A DNA stretch of 64,000 nt from Microbacterium yannicii (GCF_024055635.1 NZ_JAMXMB010000035.1:1-64000), one strand, 5' to 3'. Shown: positions 1-9,290, counted from the first letter of the stretch. Notes: generated by a model from the letters alone, not told the origin. Numbers and translations are program-made.

Positions 1-180
1 CCGGTTGGCGGGGCTCGGAGGCCGATTGCTGACTGCGCAGGGACCGGTTGCTGGCGGCCTCGGGGGCCGGTTGCTGACTGCGCAGGGACCGGTTGCTGAC
101 TGCTTCGGAGGCCGGTTGCTGACTGCGCAGGGACCGGTTGCCGACCGCTGCAGGATCGGTTGCTGAGCCTGTCGAAGCAC
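1..180. repeat. Degenerate tandem repeat, start of window
   Basis: Direct repetition of a unit reading CCGGTTGCTGACTGCGCAGG, about 20-35 bp per period, with exact copies of 'CTGACTGCGCAGGGACCGGTTG' type segments separated by variable GGCCTCGGGG or CTTCGGAGG spacers. It ends in one copy of the dispersed TGCTGAGCCTGTCGAAG element (about 156-177). No gene is supported here. The array lies upstream of the MetE-like gene and may continue beyond the window. Confidence 0.75.
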
Positions 181-197
181 GTTCTGTGACGCGGGGT

Positions 198-212
198 TTC
201 CCTACGCGGGAA
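198..212. promoter_or_regulatory. Candidate operator upstream of the MetE-like gene
   Basis: Perfect inverted repeat TTCCC-TACGC-GGGAA, 23 bp before the GTG start at 235. It has the same 5-5-5 geometry as the TTCC...GGAA palindromes at 14172, 15733 and 44924 but a different core, so membership in that family is tentative. Confidence 0.4.
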
Positions 213-234
213 GGGATCGACTACCGTTGCGAGG

Positions 235-1347
235 GTGTCAACACCGCCGTTCCGCGCCGATATCGTCGGCAGCTTCCTCCGTCCCACCGAGCTCGCAGAG
301 GCGCGTCGGCGCTTCGCGTCCGGCCAGATCGACGCTGATGCGCTGCGCATCGCGGAAGAGACGGCGATCGCCGAGCTCGTCGTGCGCGAGGCCGATGCCG
401 GCCTGAAGCTCGCGACCGATGGGGAGTTCCGCCGCTCGTGGTGGCACTTCGACTTCTTCGGCCTGCTCGACGGCGTGGAGGTGGTCGAGCTCGATCACGG
501 CATCCAGTTCCAGGGGGTGCAGACGCGGCCGCGGGGTCTCGAGATCAGCGGCAAGATCGGCTTCAGCGACACCCACCCGTTCCTCGACCACTTCCGCTCT
601 CTCAAGAGCCTGCTGGAGCGCACGACGGGGGCGGTGCCGAAGTTCAGCATTCCGGCGCCGACGGTCCTCGACTTCCGCCTCGAACCCGGGCACATCGACG
701 GCTCGGCGTACGACGGCCGCGACGACATCGTCGACGACCTCGTCCAGGCCTATCGCGATGCGGTGGCCGCGTTCTACGACGCCGGCGCCCGCTACCTGCA
801 GTTCGACGACACCGCATGGGCCTACCTCTGCTCGGACGTCGAGCTCGAGAAGGCGCGGGAGCGCGGCATCCGCACCGACGGCATCGCCGAGCGGTACGCC
901 GGCATCCTCAACCGCATCCTCGACGGCAAGCCCGACGACCTGACCGTCACGACTCACGTGTGCCGCGGCAACTTCCGCTCCACCTGGATCTCGTCGGGCG
1001 GCTACGAGCCGGTCGCCGAGCAGCTGCTGGGCAACACGGCGTACGACGGCTACTTCCTCGAGTACGACAGCGAGCGGGCCGGCGGCTTCGAGCCGCTCCG
1101 CTTCCTGCCGGAGGGCGACAAGACCGTCGTGCTCGGACTCATCACCTCCAAGAGCGGTGACCTCGAGGACGTGGATGCCGTCAAGCAGCGCATCGACGAG
1201 GCATCCGCGTTCGCCCCGCTCGAGCAGCTCGCCCTCAGCCCGCAGTGCGGCTTCGCGTCGACCGAGGAGGGCAACGTCCTCACCGAGGACGAGCAGTGGG
1301 CCAAGGTGCGCGAGGTCGTCGACATCGCCGCCGACGTCTGGCGCTGA
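235..1347 (+). CDS. Short MetE-like cobalamin-independent methyltransferase
   Basis: A 370-residue protein matching only the C-terminal catalytic half of cobalamin-independent methionine synthase (full MetE is about 750 aa). The zinc ligand pattern is complete: His241-x-Cys243 in THVCRGN, Glu276 in FLEYD and Cys338 in SPQCGF. In the family these bind the zinc that activates a thiol acceptor for methyl transfer. The GTG start at 235 puts the conserved RADIVGSFLRP segment at the N-terminus. In this setting it could use methyl groups released by the nearby O-demethylases, either to make methionine or to methylate another thiol; that is inference. Core-MetE proteins of this size often use donors other than polyglutamyl methyl-THF. 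Its stop codon is the first three bases of an 81-bp direct repeat. Confidence 0.8.
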   Translation: MSTPPFRADIVGSFLRPTELAEARRRFASGQIDADALRIAEETAIAELVVREADAGLKLATDGEFRRSWWHFDFFGLLDGVEVVELDHGIQFQGVQTRPRGLEISGKIGFSDTHPFLDHFRSLKSLLERTTGAVPKFSIPAPTVLDFRLEPGHIDGSAYDGRDDIVDDLVQAYRDAVAAFYDAGARYLQFDDTAWAYLCSDVELEKARERGIRTDGIAERYAGILNRILDGKPDDLTVTTHVCRGNFRSTWISSGGYEPVAEQLLGNTAYDGYFLEYDSERAGGFEPLRFLPEGDKTVVLGLITSKSGDLEDVDAVKQRIDEASAFAPLEQLALSPQCGFASTEEGNVLTEDEQWAKVREVVDIAADVWR

Positions 1348-1503
1348 CCCGCGCTTCGTCTCGGTCGCTGGCGCTCCCTCGCTCAGCGACCGGGACATGG
1401 GTCTGCGCGCCGGACGTGCGCTTCGTCTCGGTCGCTGGCGCTCCCTCGCTCAGGGACCGAACCTTTCTCCCGGTCGCTGAGCGAGCGCCAGCGAGACGAA
1501 GCG
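1345..1503. repeat. R2 repeat cluster with left copy of an 81-bp direct repeat
   Basis: Bases 1345-1425 are identical to 3964-4044. The block is built from elements GCTTCGTCTCGGTCGCTGGC...CTCAGCGACCG, in direct orientation at about 1350 and 1417 and inverted at about 1462-1502, so the RNA could fold into long hairpins. It separates the MetE-like gene from the convergent ABC permease pseudogene. Confidence 0.85.
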
Positions 1504-1520
1504 TCAGACGACGCATCCGC

Positions 1521-2311
1521 TCAGCGCAGATCCCGGCGCAGGGGAGCGATGAGCGCCGCTCCCGCCGCGAGCAGCGCGTAGAGGACGAGGATCGCCGCCC
1601 CCAGGAGGGGTGAGGCGAGCGGTGCCGCGGTGAGCGAGGTCTGCTCGGCGATCGCGTCGGTGAGGAACGTGAAGCGTGTGAGCGACGCGGTGGCTCCGCC
1701 CGGCAGGATCGGGTAGAGCGCGTTCACGCCGGGGATCAGCATGAGGACGTGCTCGAGGAAGTAGAAGTATCCCAGCACGATCCCGATCGCGAGGAGCTGG
1801 TGGCGGGCGAGCGCGCCGATGCCGACTCCCAGCACCATATAGACAGCGGATGCCGCAGCCAGCTGCGCCAGCATCACCACGAGATGCTCGGTGCTGAGCC
1901 CGATGGTCACGCCGCGCAGGGCGGCGGCGCCGATCAGAGTCAGGCCCGCCGGACCGACGCGACGACGCCGTAGAGCAGCCCGAGCATCGTGTAGACCGCG
2001 AGCTTCGCGCCCAGGACCCGACCGCGTCGCGGGACGGCGAGGAATGTCGCGCCGATCGTGCGGTGGCGGTACTCGCTGGTGATCGCGACGGTGCCGATGA
2101 GCGCGGGGACGAAGAGCATCAGGGCGCCGAGCCCGACCACGAGGCCGGCGCCCTCGGCGGTGTCGATGCCGGGCATGGGAGTCGTCGAGTTCTCGGGTCC
2201 GATCAGCGCCAGAAGGCCGGTGATGCTGCCGGTGCAGACGGCGCCCAGGAGCGTCCACAGCGGCAGCCGGGTCGCGAAAAGGCGCACGAACTCGCCGTGG
2301 ATCGCGTTCAT
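1521..2311 (-). pseudogene. ABC-2 type permease, frameshifted
   Basis: Integral membrane subunit of the ABC exporter encoded with the ATPase at 2308-3027; its ATG overlaps the ATPase stop (ATGA). The N-terminal part begins MNAIHGEFVRLFATR and reads through YGVVASVRRA to a stop at 1940. The rest continues in another frame from GPAGLTLIGAA to the end at 1521, with hydrophobic stretches typical of this class. One missing base near 1950-1956 explains both halves: adding a base restores ASVPAGLTLIG in one frame, giving about 263 residues and six predicted membrane segments. It could be a real inactivating mutation or a one-base assembly error in a GC run. If real, the transporter is dead unless another permease serves the ATPase. 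Confidence 0.8.
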
Positions 2312-3027
2312 CGCTGTGCGCCTTCCTGTGTGAGGTGAAGGAACGCCTCTTCGAGGGAGGGCCTCGTCGTGAGGACGTCGGCCAGCGCGCCCGACCAGGT
2401 GACTCGACCCCGGTCGATGAGCACCACGTCGTCGATGCTGTGTTCGAGGTCGTTGAGAAGATGGCTCGAGATCAGGACCGCACCGCCGGCGGCGGCGAAC
2501 TGCCGCAGGAATCCACGCAGCCACACGACGCCCGCGGGGTCGAGGCCGTTGGAAGGCTCGTCCAGCACCAGGATTCGCGGCTCGCCGAGCAGTGCGGTCG
2601 CGAGCGACAGCCGCTGTCGCATGCCGGTGGAGAAGGTGCCGATCCGGCGGCCGGCGAAGCCCTCGGCGCCGACGGCGGCCAGCGCCGCGTCGACCCGCTC
2701 GCCCGGCAGCCCCGCGAGCGCAGCCATCGTGCGCAGGTGCGCGGACGCGGTCATCCGGGGGTGTGCGGACGCGATGTCGAGCACGGCGCCGACGGTGCGG
2801 ACCGGGGCCGCGAGATCGCGATACCGCTGCCCGTCGATGAGGGCGGTTCCGCCATCCGGGCGGATGAGACCCAGCAGCATGCGCAGCGTCGTCGACTTGC
2901 CGGCTCCGTTCGGCCCGAGGAAGCCGGTGACACGTCCCGCGTGAACCGCGAAGCTCGCCTCGGTCACGGCGTCCACGGTGCCGAAGCGCTTGCTGAGACC
3001 CGTCACCTCGATCGCTGCATGCGTCAT
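2308..3027 (-). CDS. ABC transporter ATP-binding protein (ABC-2 exporter type)
   Basis: A 239-residue nucleotide-binding subunit powering export with the adjacent permease. Walker A GPNGAGKST lies at about residues 38-46, the signature FSTGMRQRL at 132-140 and Walker B ILVLDEPS at 152-159, followed by SSHLLNDLEH as the H-loop. The start chosen is ATG at 3027 (MTHAAIEVTG); an upstream in-frame start would add a non-conserved leader. It diverges from the ArsR-like regulator at 3147 across a 119-bp intergene, so that regulator probably controls it. The substrate is unknown; the drug or bacitracin-like exporter subfamily is typical for this architecture. Confidence 0.88.
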   Translation of the reverse strand: MTHAAIEVTGLSKRFGTVDAVTEASFAVHAGRVTGFLGPNGAGKSTTLRMLLGLIRPDGGTALIDGQRYRDLAAPVRTVGAVLDIASAHPRMTASAHLRTMAALAGLPGERVDAALAAVGAEGFAGRRIGTFSTGMRQRLSLATALLGEPRILVLDEPSNGLDPAGVVWLRGFLRQFAAAGGAVLISSHLLNDLEHSIDDVVLIDRGRVTWSGALADVLTTRPSLEEAFLHLTQEGAQR

Positions 3028-3116
3028 GCGCGCACCTCGCGCTCGGCTCCGGTCGATGTCCTGAGCATCTTCATCCGCGTACCCCGTTCGGTAGAATCGT
3101 TCCAATGCCGAGAACA

Positions 3117-3131
3117 TTATCACGCTGATAA
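3117..3131. promoter_or_regulatory. Candidate operator of the ArsR-like regulator
   Basis: Perfect inverted repeat TTATCA-CGC-TGATAA in the divergent intergene, 15 bp before the regulator start and overlapping its likely leader. A possible -10 (TAGAAT, 3092-3097) lies upstream. It is the natural binding site for the winged-helix protein encoded at 3147; this is inferred from symmetry and position. Confidence 0.6.
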
Positions 3132-3146
3132 CAATGAAAGGCCCGC

Positions 3147-3695
3147 ATGGACGACTCCTCGATCGCCGACGTCGTGATGCATCCGGTGCGGTTGCGGATC
3201 ATCCAGCAGCTCGGCGGTCGCAGTCTCACCACTGCGCAGCTGCGCGCCGCGCTGCCGGACATCACGCAGGCGACGCTGTACCGGCACGTCGCGACGCTCG
3301 TCGAATCCGGCATCCTGTCGGTCGTCGAGGAGCGCAAGGTGCGTGGGGCGGTGGAGCGCACGCTGGCGCTGGGTGACCGCATGGCCCACGTGGACCAGGC
3401 CGAGCTGCGCGCCATGAGCGATGCCCAGCTGCGCTCGGCGTTCCTCGCCTTCCTGGGCGACCTGTCGGCGGACTTCGACCGGTTCGTCGACAGCGAGGAT
3501 GCGACGCTGCGAGACTTCGTCGGTTTCGGACGCGTTCCGCTCTATGTCGACGCTGCCGACCTCGCTGCCATCCAGGCCGGGCTCTCGGAGCTCCTCGCGC
3601 CGTACCTGTCGCAGACCGGCGACGATGGCCGCCGCCGGGTCAGCTTGGCGACGGTGCTCGTGCCGGAGCCCGAGCTGCCCTCAGCGGCCGACTGA
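3147..3695 (+). CDS. ArsR/PadR-like winged-helix transcriptional regulator
   Basis: A 182-residue regulator. Residues 5-75 form an ArsR-type winged helix (MHPVRLRIIQQL, then SLTTAQLRAAL and the recognition helix TQATLYRHVATLVESG). The C-terminal half holds no metal-binding cysteines, so it is not a classic metal sensor. It resembles actinobacterial HTH proteins that sit beside ABC-2 exporters and repress them. A ribosome-binding site GAAAGG precedes the ATG by 6 bases. It probably controls the divergent exporter and itself through the palindrome at 3117-3131. Confidence 0.85.
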   Translation: MDDSSIADVVMHPVRLRIIQQLGGRSLTTAQLRAALPDITQATLYRHVATLVESGILSVVEERKVRGAVERTLALGDRMAHVDQAELRAMSDAQLRSAFLAFLGDLSADFDRFVDSEDATLRDFVGFGRVPLYVDAADLAAIQAGLSELLAPYLSQTGDDGRRRVSLATVLVPEPELPSAAD

Positions 3696-3761
3696 CTCAT
3701 CCGCCCGTGACGCGGCGCGGCGGGCGGAGCCCGCGCTCTCACTCCGCCGACGTCTCGCGCT

Positions 3762-4088
3762 GACCCGCGCTTCGTCTCGGTCGCTGGCGCTCCCTCGCTC
3801 AGCGACCGAACCTGTCTCCCGGTCGCTGAGCGAGCGCCAGCAAGACGAAGCGTGGGACCATTGACCCGCGCTTCGTCTCGGTCGCTGGCGCTCCCTCGCT
3901 CAGCGACCGAACCTTTTCTCCCGGTCGCTGAGCGAGCGCCAGCGAGACGAAGCGTCGGACCATTGACCCGCGCTTCGTCTCGGTCGCTGGCGCTCCCTCG
4001 CTCAGCGACCGGGACATGGGTCTGCGCGCCGGACGTGCGCTTCGAACCTGTCTGCCGGTCGCTGAGCGAGCGCCAGCGAGACGAAGCG
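3762..4088. repeat. R2 repeat array with right copy of the 81-bp direct repeat
   Basis: Three alternating direct/inverted pairs of the element GCTTCGTCTCGGTCGCTGGC...CTCAGCGACCG and its complement, with ACCATTGACC linkers. Bases 3964-4044 are identical to 1345-1425. The array runs directly into the stop codon of the dioxygenase gene (4089-4091). No coding potential is supported; open frames through it are low-complexity repeats. Confidence 0.88.
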
Positions 4089-5039
4089 TCAGACCACGGG
4101 GGTGCCGTGGGTGTGGAAGGTCTCGATCGTCTTCATGCCCCACGCCTGACCCTTGCGGCGCTCGGCCTCGGACCACTCCACGACGGGCTGGTCGGGGTCG
4201 AGCAGCAGCCGGGCACCGGCGTTGGCGAACTCGATGCGGTTGCCGCCGGGCTCCCACACGTACAGGAAGAACGTCTGGTTGATGGCGTGCTTGTGCGGTC
4301 CGGACTCGATGTGGATGCCGTTCTCGAGGAAGATGTCGGCGGCCTTCAGGATGTCTTCGCGGGTGTCGGGGGCGAACGCGATGTGGTGCAGGCGGTTGCC
4401 GTGCTTCGTCCAGTCGTCGGAGTACACGACGTCGTACGACTTCAGTGAGAAGTGGAACCACCACGCCGCGAACTTGCCGCTGTCGAGGCGGATGCGCTCC
4501 GACTCCCGCATGCCGAGCGCGTCGCGCAGGAACGCGCCGTTCGCCTCGACGTCCTTCGCGAGGTAGTTGATGTGGTCGAGGCGGCGGGCGTTGACGCCCC
4601 GCCCCGGGAAGCGAGAGGCCTGGTTCTTGAGCGCAGGCCGGTCCTCATCCCCGGCGGCGTAGCGCTCCGCCTCGTAGAAGATCGCCATTGCGTGGCCGTC
4701 GGGGTCGGTGAACCCGTACGTCGGGCCGCAGCCCACGTCGCCCTCGGTCCATCCGGTGCCGTGCTCGCTCGCCTCGATGGCTGCGACGCGTCGCTCGAGC
4801 GCCTGCGGCGACGAGGCGCGGAACGACGTGCGTCCTACGCCCGCGGCATCCGATGCGGTGAGCTTGATCGTGTACAGCTGGTACTCGTCCCAGGTGCGCA
4901 GGTAGATCGAGTCGCCGTCCTCGGCGACGACGCGCATCGCGAGCAGCTCCTCGAAGAACCACCGGCTCTCCGCCGGCTTCGGGGTGAGCAGTTCGACGTG
5001 GGCGAGATGGGCGACGTCGAACGACGTGTCGGCGGTCAT
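4089..5039 (-). CDS. VOC-family type I extradiol ring-cleavage dioxygenase
   Basis: A 316-residue protein of the catechol 2,3-dioxygenase type, with two vicinal-oxygen-chelate domains (about residues 8-125 and 152-285). The 2-His-1-carboxylate iron triad is intact: His156 (LDHINYL), His218 or His219 (RLHHIAF) and Glu270 (NRIEF); Tyr260 fits the conserved active-site tyrosine. It would insert O2 next to a catecholic hydroxyl pair. It is the last gene of a four-gene operon whose other members (galD, galC, galB) process 4-oxalomesaconate, the direct product of gallate cleavage. I therefore infer gallate, or possibly 3-O-methylgallate or protocatechuate, as substrate. Known gallate and protocatechuate 4,5-dioxygenases are type II (LigAB-fold), so this would be an unrelated enzyme for that step. 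Confidence 0.85.
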   Translation of the reverse strand: MTADTSFDVAHLAHVELLTPKPAESRWFFEELLAMRVVAEDGDSIYLRTWDEYQLYTIKLTASDAAGVGRTSFRASSPQALERRVAAIEASEHGTGWTEGDVGCGPTYGFTDPDGHAMAIFYEAERYAAGDEDRPALKNQASRFPGRGVNARRLDHINYLAKDVEANGAFLRDALGMRESERIRLDSGKFAAWWFHFSLKSYDVVYSDDWTKHGNRLHHIAFAPDTREDILKAADIFLENGIHIESGPHKHAINQTFFLYVWEPGGNRIEFANAGARLLLDPDQPVVEWSEAERRKGQAWGMKTIETFHTHGTPVV

Positions 5040-5076
5040 GGGGCGTCCTCTCTGACGGGTTCAGGTGCGGTCGGAC

Positions 5077-5098
5077 GCTTCGACAGGCTCAGCGACCG
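5077..5098. repeat. Single R1 repeat element
   Basis: One copy of CTTCGACAGGCTCAGCGACC in the 67-bp gap between the galD stop and the dioxygenase start, inside the operon. On the operon strand it lies shortly upstream of the dioxygenase ribosome-binding site and could affect its expression. Confidence 0.8.
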
Positions 5099-5106
5099 GG
5101 TTGGGG

Positions 5107-6219
5107 TTACCGGCGCGGTCTCGGGAAGACCGTGCCGTCGAAGAGCTTGCGGGCGGTGCGGAGCGAGAACGAGGTCGCACGCCACGTGCCGTCGGCGTCG
5201 CGGGCGACGTCGACGCGCGACGGGAACGTGCCGCTGGGGTGCTCGACCGCCGTCTCGTCATCGGTGAGCGGGCCGGCGATGTCGTGCCCGACGGCGCCGG
5301 GGATCCGCAGTGCTGCGGCGACGGATGCCGCCATCAGTACGCCGATCGACGTGTGCACGCGCGTCGGGATGAAGGCGCGGGTCGAGATCGCGCCACCGGC
5401 GCGGGGCGGCGAGAGCAGAATCATCTTCGGCACCGTCTGCTCCGTGACGTCGCCGAGTCCCATGAGCGGACCGGCCGCGAGCCGGATGTGCTCGAGGCGG
5501 GCGGCCAGCTCGGCGTCGCCCTCGAGCGCAGCCGGCGACTCGGTGCCGACCACGCCGAACTCCTCGGCGCGCAGCAGTACCACCGGCATTCCGTTGTCGA
5601 CGAGCGTGACGGTGTGGCCGTCGATCTCGTCGGACGCGTGGCCCGTGGGCAGGAGCGGCTTGTCCGCCCCGCCGCCGACTTCGAGCTCGATCGCGGCTGC
5701 CGCTCCCGGCACGCCGTCGATCGTCGCGTCACCGTCGTATTCGGGGCGCCCGTCGACAGTGGGGAACTCGGCGGTGGCGATGTCGCCGGTATTGAGCAGC
5801 CGGATGCGGACCGTTGTGCGCTCCCCGGTCGCCCGCACGAGACCGCGCTCGACCGCGAACGGCCCGATGCCGGCGAGGAGGTTGCCGCACGTCTGCGCGT
5901 CGCCGACGGTCGCGGCGTCGACGCCGATCTGCAGGAAGAGGTAGTCGACGTCGATCCCCTCGGCCGTCGAGGAAGACACGATCGCCACCTTGCTGGTGAG
6001 CGGGTGTGCGCCGCCGATGCCGTCGATCTGGCGCGGGTCGGGCGAGCCCATGATCCGCAGAAGCAGGTCGTCTCGCGCCGCGCGGTCGCTCGGCAGGTCC
6101 GTGGCGAGGAAGTAGGCGCCCTTCGACGTGCCGCCGCGCATCAGCAGGCAGTGGATGCCGTCGCGCACCGCCGCGCCCACCGACGGCCCGGTCACGGCCG
6201 CCGCGTCAGCCGTGTTCAC
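5107..6219 (-). CDS. galD: 4-Oxalomesaconate tautomerase, PrpF family
   Basis: A 370-residue PrpF-fold (diaminopimelate epimerase-like) protein. MRGGTSKG at residues 27-34 is the family hallmark, and Cys111 in QTCGNLLAG is the usual catalytic cysteine. In Pseudomonas putida GalD converts the keto form of 4-oxalomesaconate to the enol form that GalB hydrates. PrpF paralogues isomerise 2-methylaconitate, but no methylcitrate-cycle gene is here and the galB/galC neighbours favour the gallate role. The GTG start at 6219 overlaps the galC stop by 14 bp. Confidence 0.88.
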   Translation of the reverse strand: MNTADAAAVTGPSVGAAVRDGIHCLLMRGGTSKGAYFLATDLPSDRAARDDLLLRIMGSPDPRQIDGIGGAHPLTSKVAIVSSSTAEGIDVDYLFLQIGVDAATVGDAQTCGNLLAGIGPFAVERGLVRATGERTTVRIRLLNTGDIATAEFPTVDGRPEYDGDATIDGVPGAAAAIELEVGGGADKPLLPTGHASDEIDGHTVTLVDNGMPVVLLRAEEFGVVGTESPAALEGDAELAARLEHIRLAAGPLMGLGDVTEQTVPKMILLSPPRAGGAISTRAFIPTRVHTSIGVLMAASVAAALRIPGAVGHDIAGPLTDDETAVEHPSGTFPSRVDVARDADGTWRATSFSLRTARKLFDGTVFPRPRR

Positions 6220-6919
6220 GGTCCCGCGCCTCCCAGTCGGCCTGCGTGAGGTACTCGACGCCGAGCTCGCCCAGGAGCGGCCGCAGCCCCTTGCGGTCGA
6301 GGCTCAGATCGCCGCTGCGGTACGCCGCGCGGTCGGCCTCCTCCTTCGCGAGGCGCGCGTCGGCAGCGGCGAGCGCCGACTCTGCGCCGCGCCGGGGAAC
6401 CCGCAGCACGCCGTCGTCGTCGGCGACGATGACGTCGCCGGGAGCGACCGTGACGGCACCGAGGATGATCGGCACGTTGACCGAGCCGGGCGTCGCCTTG
6501 ACCGTGCCCTGTGCGAAGACGGCCGGCGACCACACCGGGAACCCCATCGCCCGGAGCTCCGCGACGTCACGCACCCCGGTGGTCGTGACGAGCCCGCGCA
6601 CACCGCGGGCGTGCAGTGCCGTCGCGAACAGCTCGCCGAACGCCCCGTCGACCGAGGGGGAGGTCGTCGTCACCACGAGCACATCACCCGCGCGGCACTG
6701 CTCCACCGCGGCGTGGATCATGAGGTTGTCGCCCGGGTGGCTCAGCACGGTGACGGCGGTGCCGGCGATGCGCACGCCATCCTGGAGGGGACGGATGCCC
6801 GGACCCACGAGTCCCGTCCGGCCCATCGCCTCGTGCACCGTCGCGACACCGTGCACGCCGAGCCGGTCGGCGGTCGCCGCATCCGCGCGGACGATGTCGG
6901 TGACGATGACGGCGGTCAC
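6206..6919 (-). CDS. galC: 4-Carboxy-4-hydroxy-2-oxoadipate aldolase, RraA-like
   Basis: A 237-residue class II aldolase of the RraA/HMG-CHA aldolase fold. It splits 4-carboxy-4-hydroxy-2-oxoadipate into pyruvate and oxaloacetate, the last step of the gallate and protocatechuate 4,5-cleavage routes. Family residues are visible: Glu96 (GAFGELF), the Arg117-Asp118 pair in TTGVRDVAEL, and GDNLMIHAAVEQ. The GTG at 6919 was chosen because conserved sequence starts at TAVIVTDIVRAD; longer starts would overlap galB and add junk. It lies 43 bp after galB and overlaps galD. The presence of RD distinguishes it from the RNase-regulator RraA. Confidence 0.87.
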   Translation of the reverse strand: MTAVIVTDIVRADAATADRLGVHGVATVHEAMGRTGLVGPGIRPLQDGVRIAGTAVTVLSHPGDNLMIHAAVEQCRAGDVLVVTTTSPSVDGAFGELFATALHARGVRGLVTTTGVRDVAELRAMGFPVWSPAVFAQGTVKATPGSVNVPIILGAVTVAPGDVIVADDDGVLRVPRRGAESALAAADARLAKEEADRAAYRSGDLSLDRKGLRPLLGELGVEYLTQADWEARDREHG

Positions 6920-6962
6920 GGCATCCGTCCGTCCCGCACAGGGCACGCGCGAAAGGTCGCGC

Positions 6963-7718
6963 TCATGACAGGACCTGCGCGACCTGCGGGAAATGCCGCA
7001 TGTACGCCTCGCCCATCGTGTCGTGGGGGAGGCCCAGGTTCGGGCCGGCGTTGCGCTTGAGCTGCACACCGCGGCGGACGGCGAGGTCGGTGTAGTACGA
7101 CCACATGTGCTTCTGGGCGGGCAGGCACTCCATCGCCGCGCACTTGCGCGGGAACGCCTCAGTGATGTCGAGCAGCACGTTCGGCGTGAAGTCGCACTGC
7201 TCGGGCTGGTGCGGCTCGAAGAAGAAGACGGGCGGTGCGCCGATGATGTCGTCCTTCGCCGGGTACGACCCGTCGGAGTTCGCCACGCCGATCGCCTGCG
7301 CGAGTACCCGGGCTTCCAGCGCCATGCGCGCCGCGGCAGGGTGGTCGCCGTTGTACGGGTCGCGGAGGGTGTGCGTCAGGACGACGGTCGGCTGCACGCG
7401 TCGGTACAGATCGACCAGGCGCGAGACGGCCTCGCGCGACTCGACGAGCGGGTAGTCGCCCAGGTCGAGGAACTCGATCTCTGCTCCGAGAGCGGATGCC
7501 GCTGCCTCGGCCTCGTCGCGGCGGATGCGCTTGATCTCGTCCAGCGATTTGCCGTCGAGCCATTGGCTGGCCGACTCGCCGCGCTCGCCGTACGACAGGC
7601 AGGCGACCACCGCGCGCTCGCCGCGGAGGGCCGCGGCGGCGATCGCGCCGCCCGCCCGCCAGACGAAGTCGCCGGCGTGGGCGCTGACGACGAGGAGCGT
7701 GTCGGCAGGGGCTGTCAT
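6963..7718 (-). CDS. galB: 4-Oxalomesaconate hydratase, PIG-L/LmbE family
   Basis: A 251-residue zinc-dependent PIG-L-fold protein. The metal site is evident: His14 and Asp17 in SAHAGDFVW and His126 in YNGDHPAAA. GalB of P. putida has this same fold and the HAGDFVWR signature, and hydrates 4-oxalomesaconate to 4-carboxy-4-hydroxy-2-oxoadipate; Sphingobium LigJ does the same job with an amidohydrolase fold. It is the first gene of the minus-strand operon galB-galC-galD-dioxygenase, divergent from ligM1 over a 147-bp intergene holding two palindromes. LmbE relatives deacetylate sugars or mycothiol precursors, but the context and the SAHAGDFVW start favour GalB. Confidence 0.87.
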   Translation of the reverse strand: MTAPADTLLVVSAHAGDFVWRAGGAIAAAALRGERAVVACLSYGERGESASQWLDGKSLDEIKRIRRDEAEAAASALGAEIEFLDLGDYPLVESREAVSRLVDLYRRVQPTVVLTHTLRDPYNGDHPAAARMALEARVLAQAIGVANSDGSYPAKDDIIGAPPVFFFEPHQPEQCDFTPNVLLDITEAFPRKCAAMECLPAQKHMWSYYTDLAVRRGVQLKRNAGPNLGLPHDTMGEAYMRHFPQVAQVLS

Positions 7719-7757
7719 GGGGCCAGCGAATCACACCCATGGCGAAATGGTCAACAA

Positions 7758-7769
7758 ATTGTCTACAAT
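7758..7769. promoter_or_regulatory. Motif B operator between galB and ligM1
   Basis: ATTGT-CT-ACAAT, a perfect 12-bp palindrome, midway between the divergent starts of galB (7718) and ligM1 (7866). It matches ATCGTTGACAAT at 15822 and ATCGTCGACAAT at 21841. Size and shape suit an FCD-type GntR dimer; the regulator at 21087-21746 is the likely ligand-responsive binder (inference). Confidence 0.65.
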
Positions 7770-7781
7770 CGTGGCGACCAA

Positions 7782-7801
7782 ATACCTCTGGACGTAGGTA
7801 T
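7782..7801. promoter_or_regulatory. Motif C palindrome upstream of ligM1
   Basis: ATACCT-N8-AGGTAT, perfect arms. The same half-sites with the same 8-bp spacer recur at 44838-44857 upstream of metF. It lies 65 bp before the ligM1 start, within the probable promoter. It is a second operator candidate for linking O-demethylation with methyl-THF recycling. Confidence 0.55.
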
Positions 7802-7814
7802 AGCGGACACGTAG

Positions 7815-9272
<1,458 letters not shown>

Positions 9273-9290
9273 GCTGCCGAGCAGGGGTTC

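Noticed and set aside
4089..5039. VOC gene as glyoxalase or methylmalonyl-CoA epimerase
   Set aside because: Two-domain length of 316 residues and the His-His-Glu plus Tyr pattern fit extradiol dioxygenases; context is aromatic cleavage.
5107..6219. PrpF gene as 2-methylaconitate isomerase
   Set aside because: No prpB, prpC or acnD nearby, and galB/galC flank it directly.
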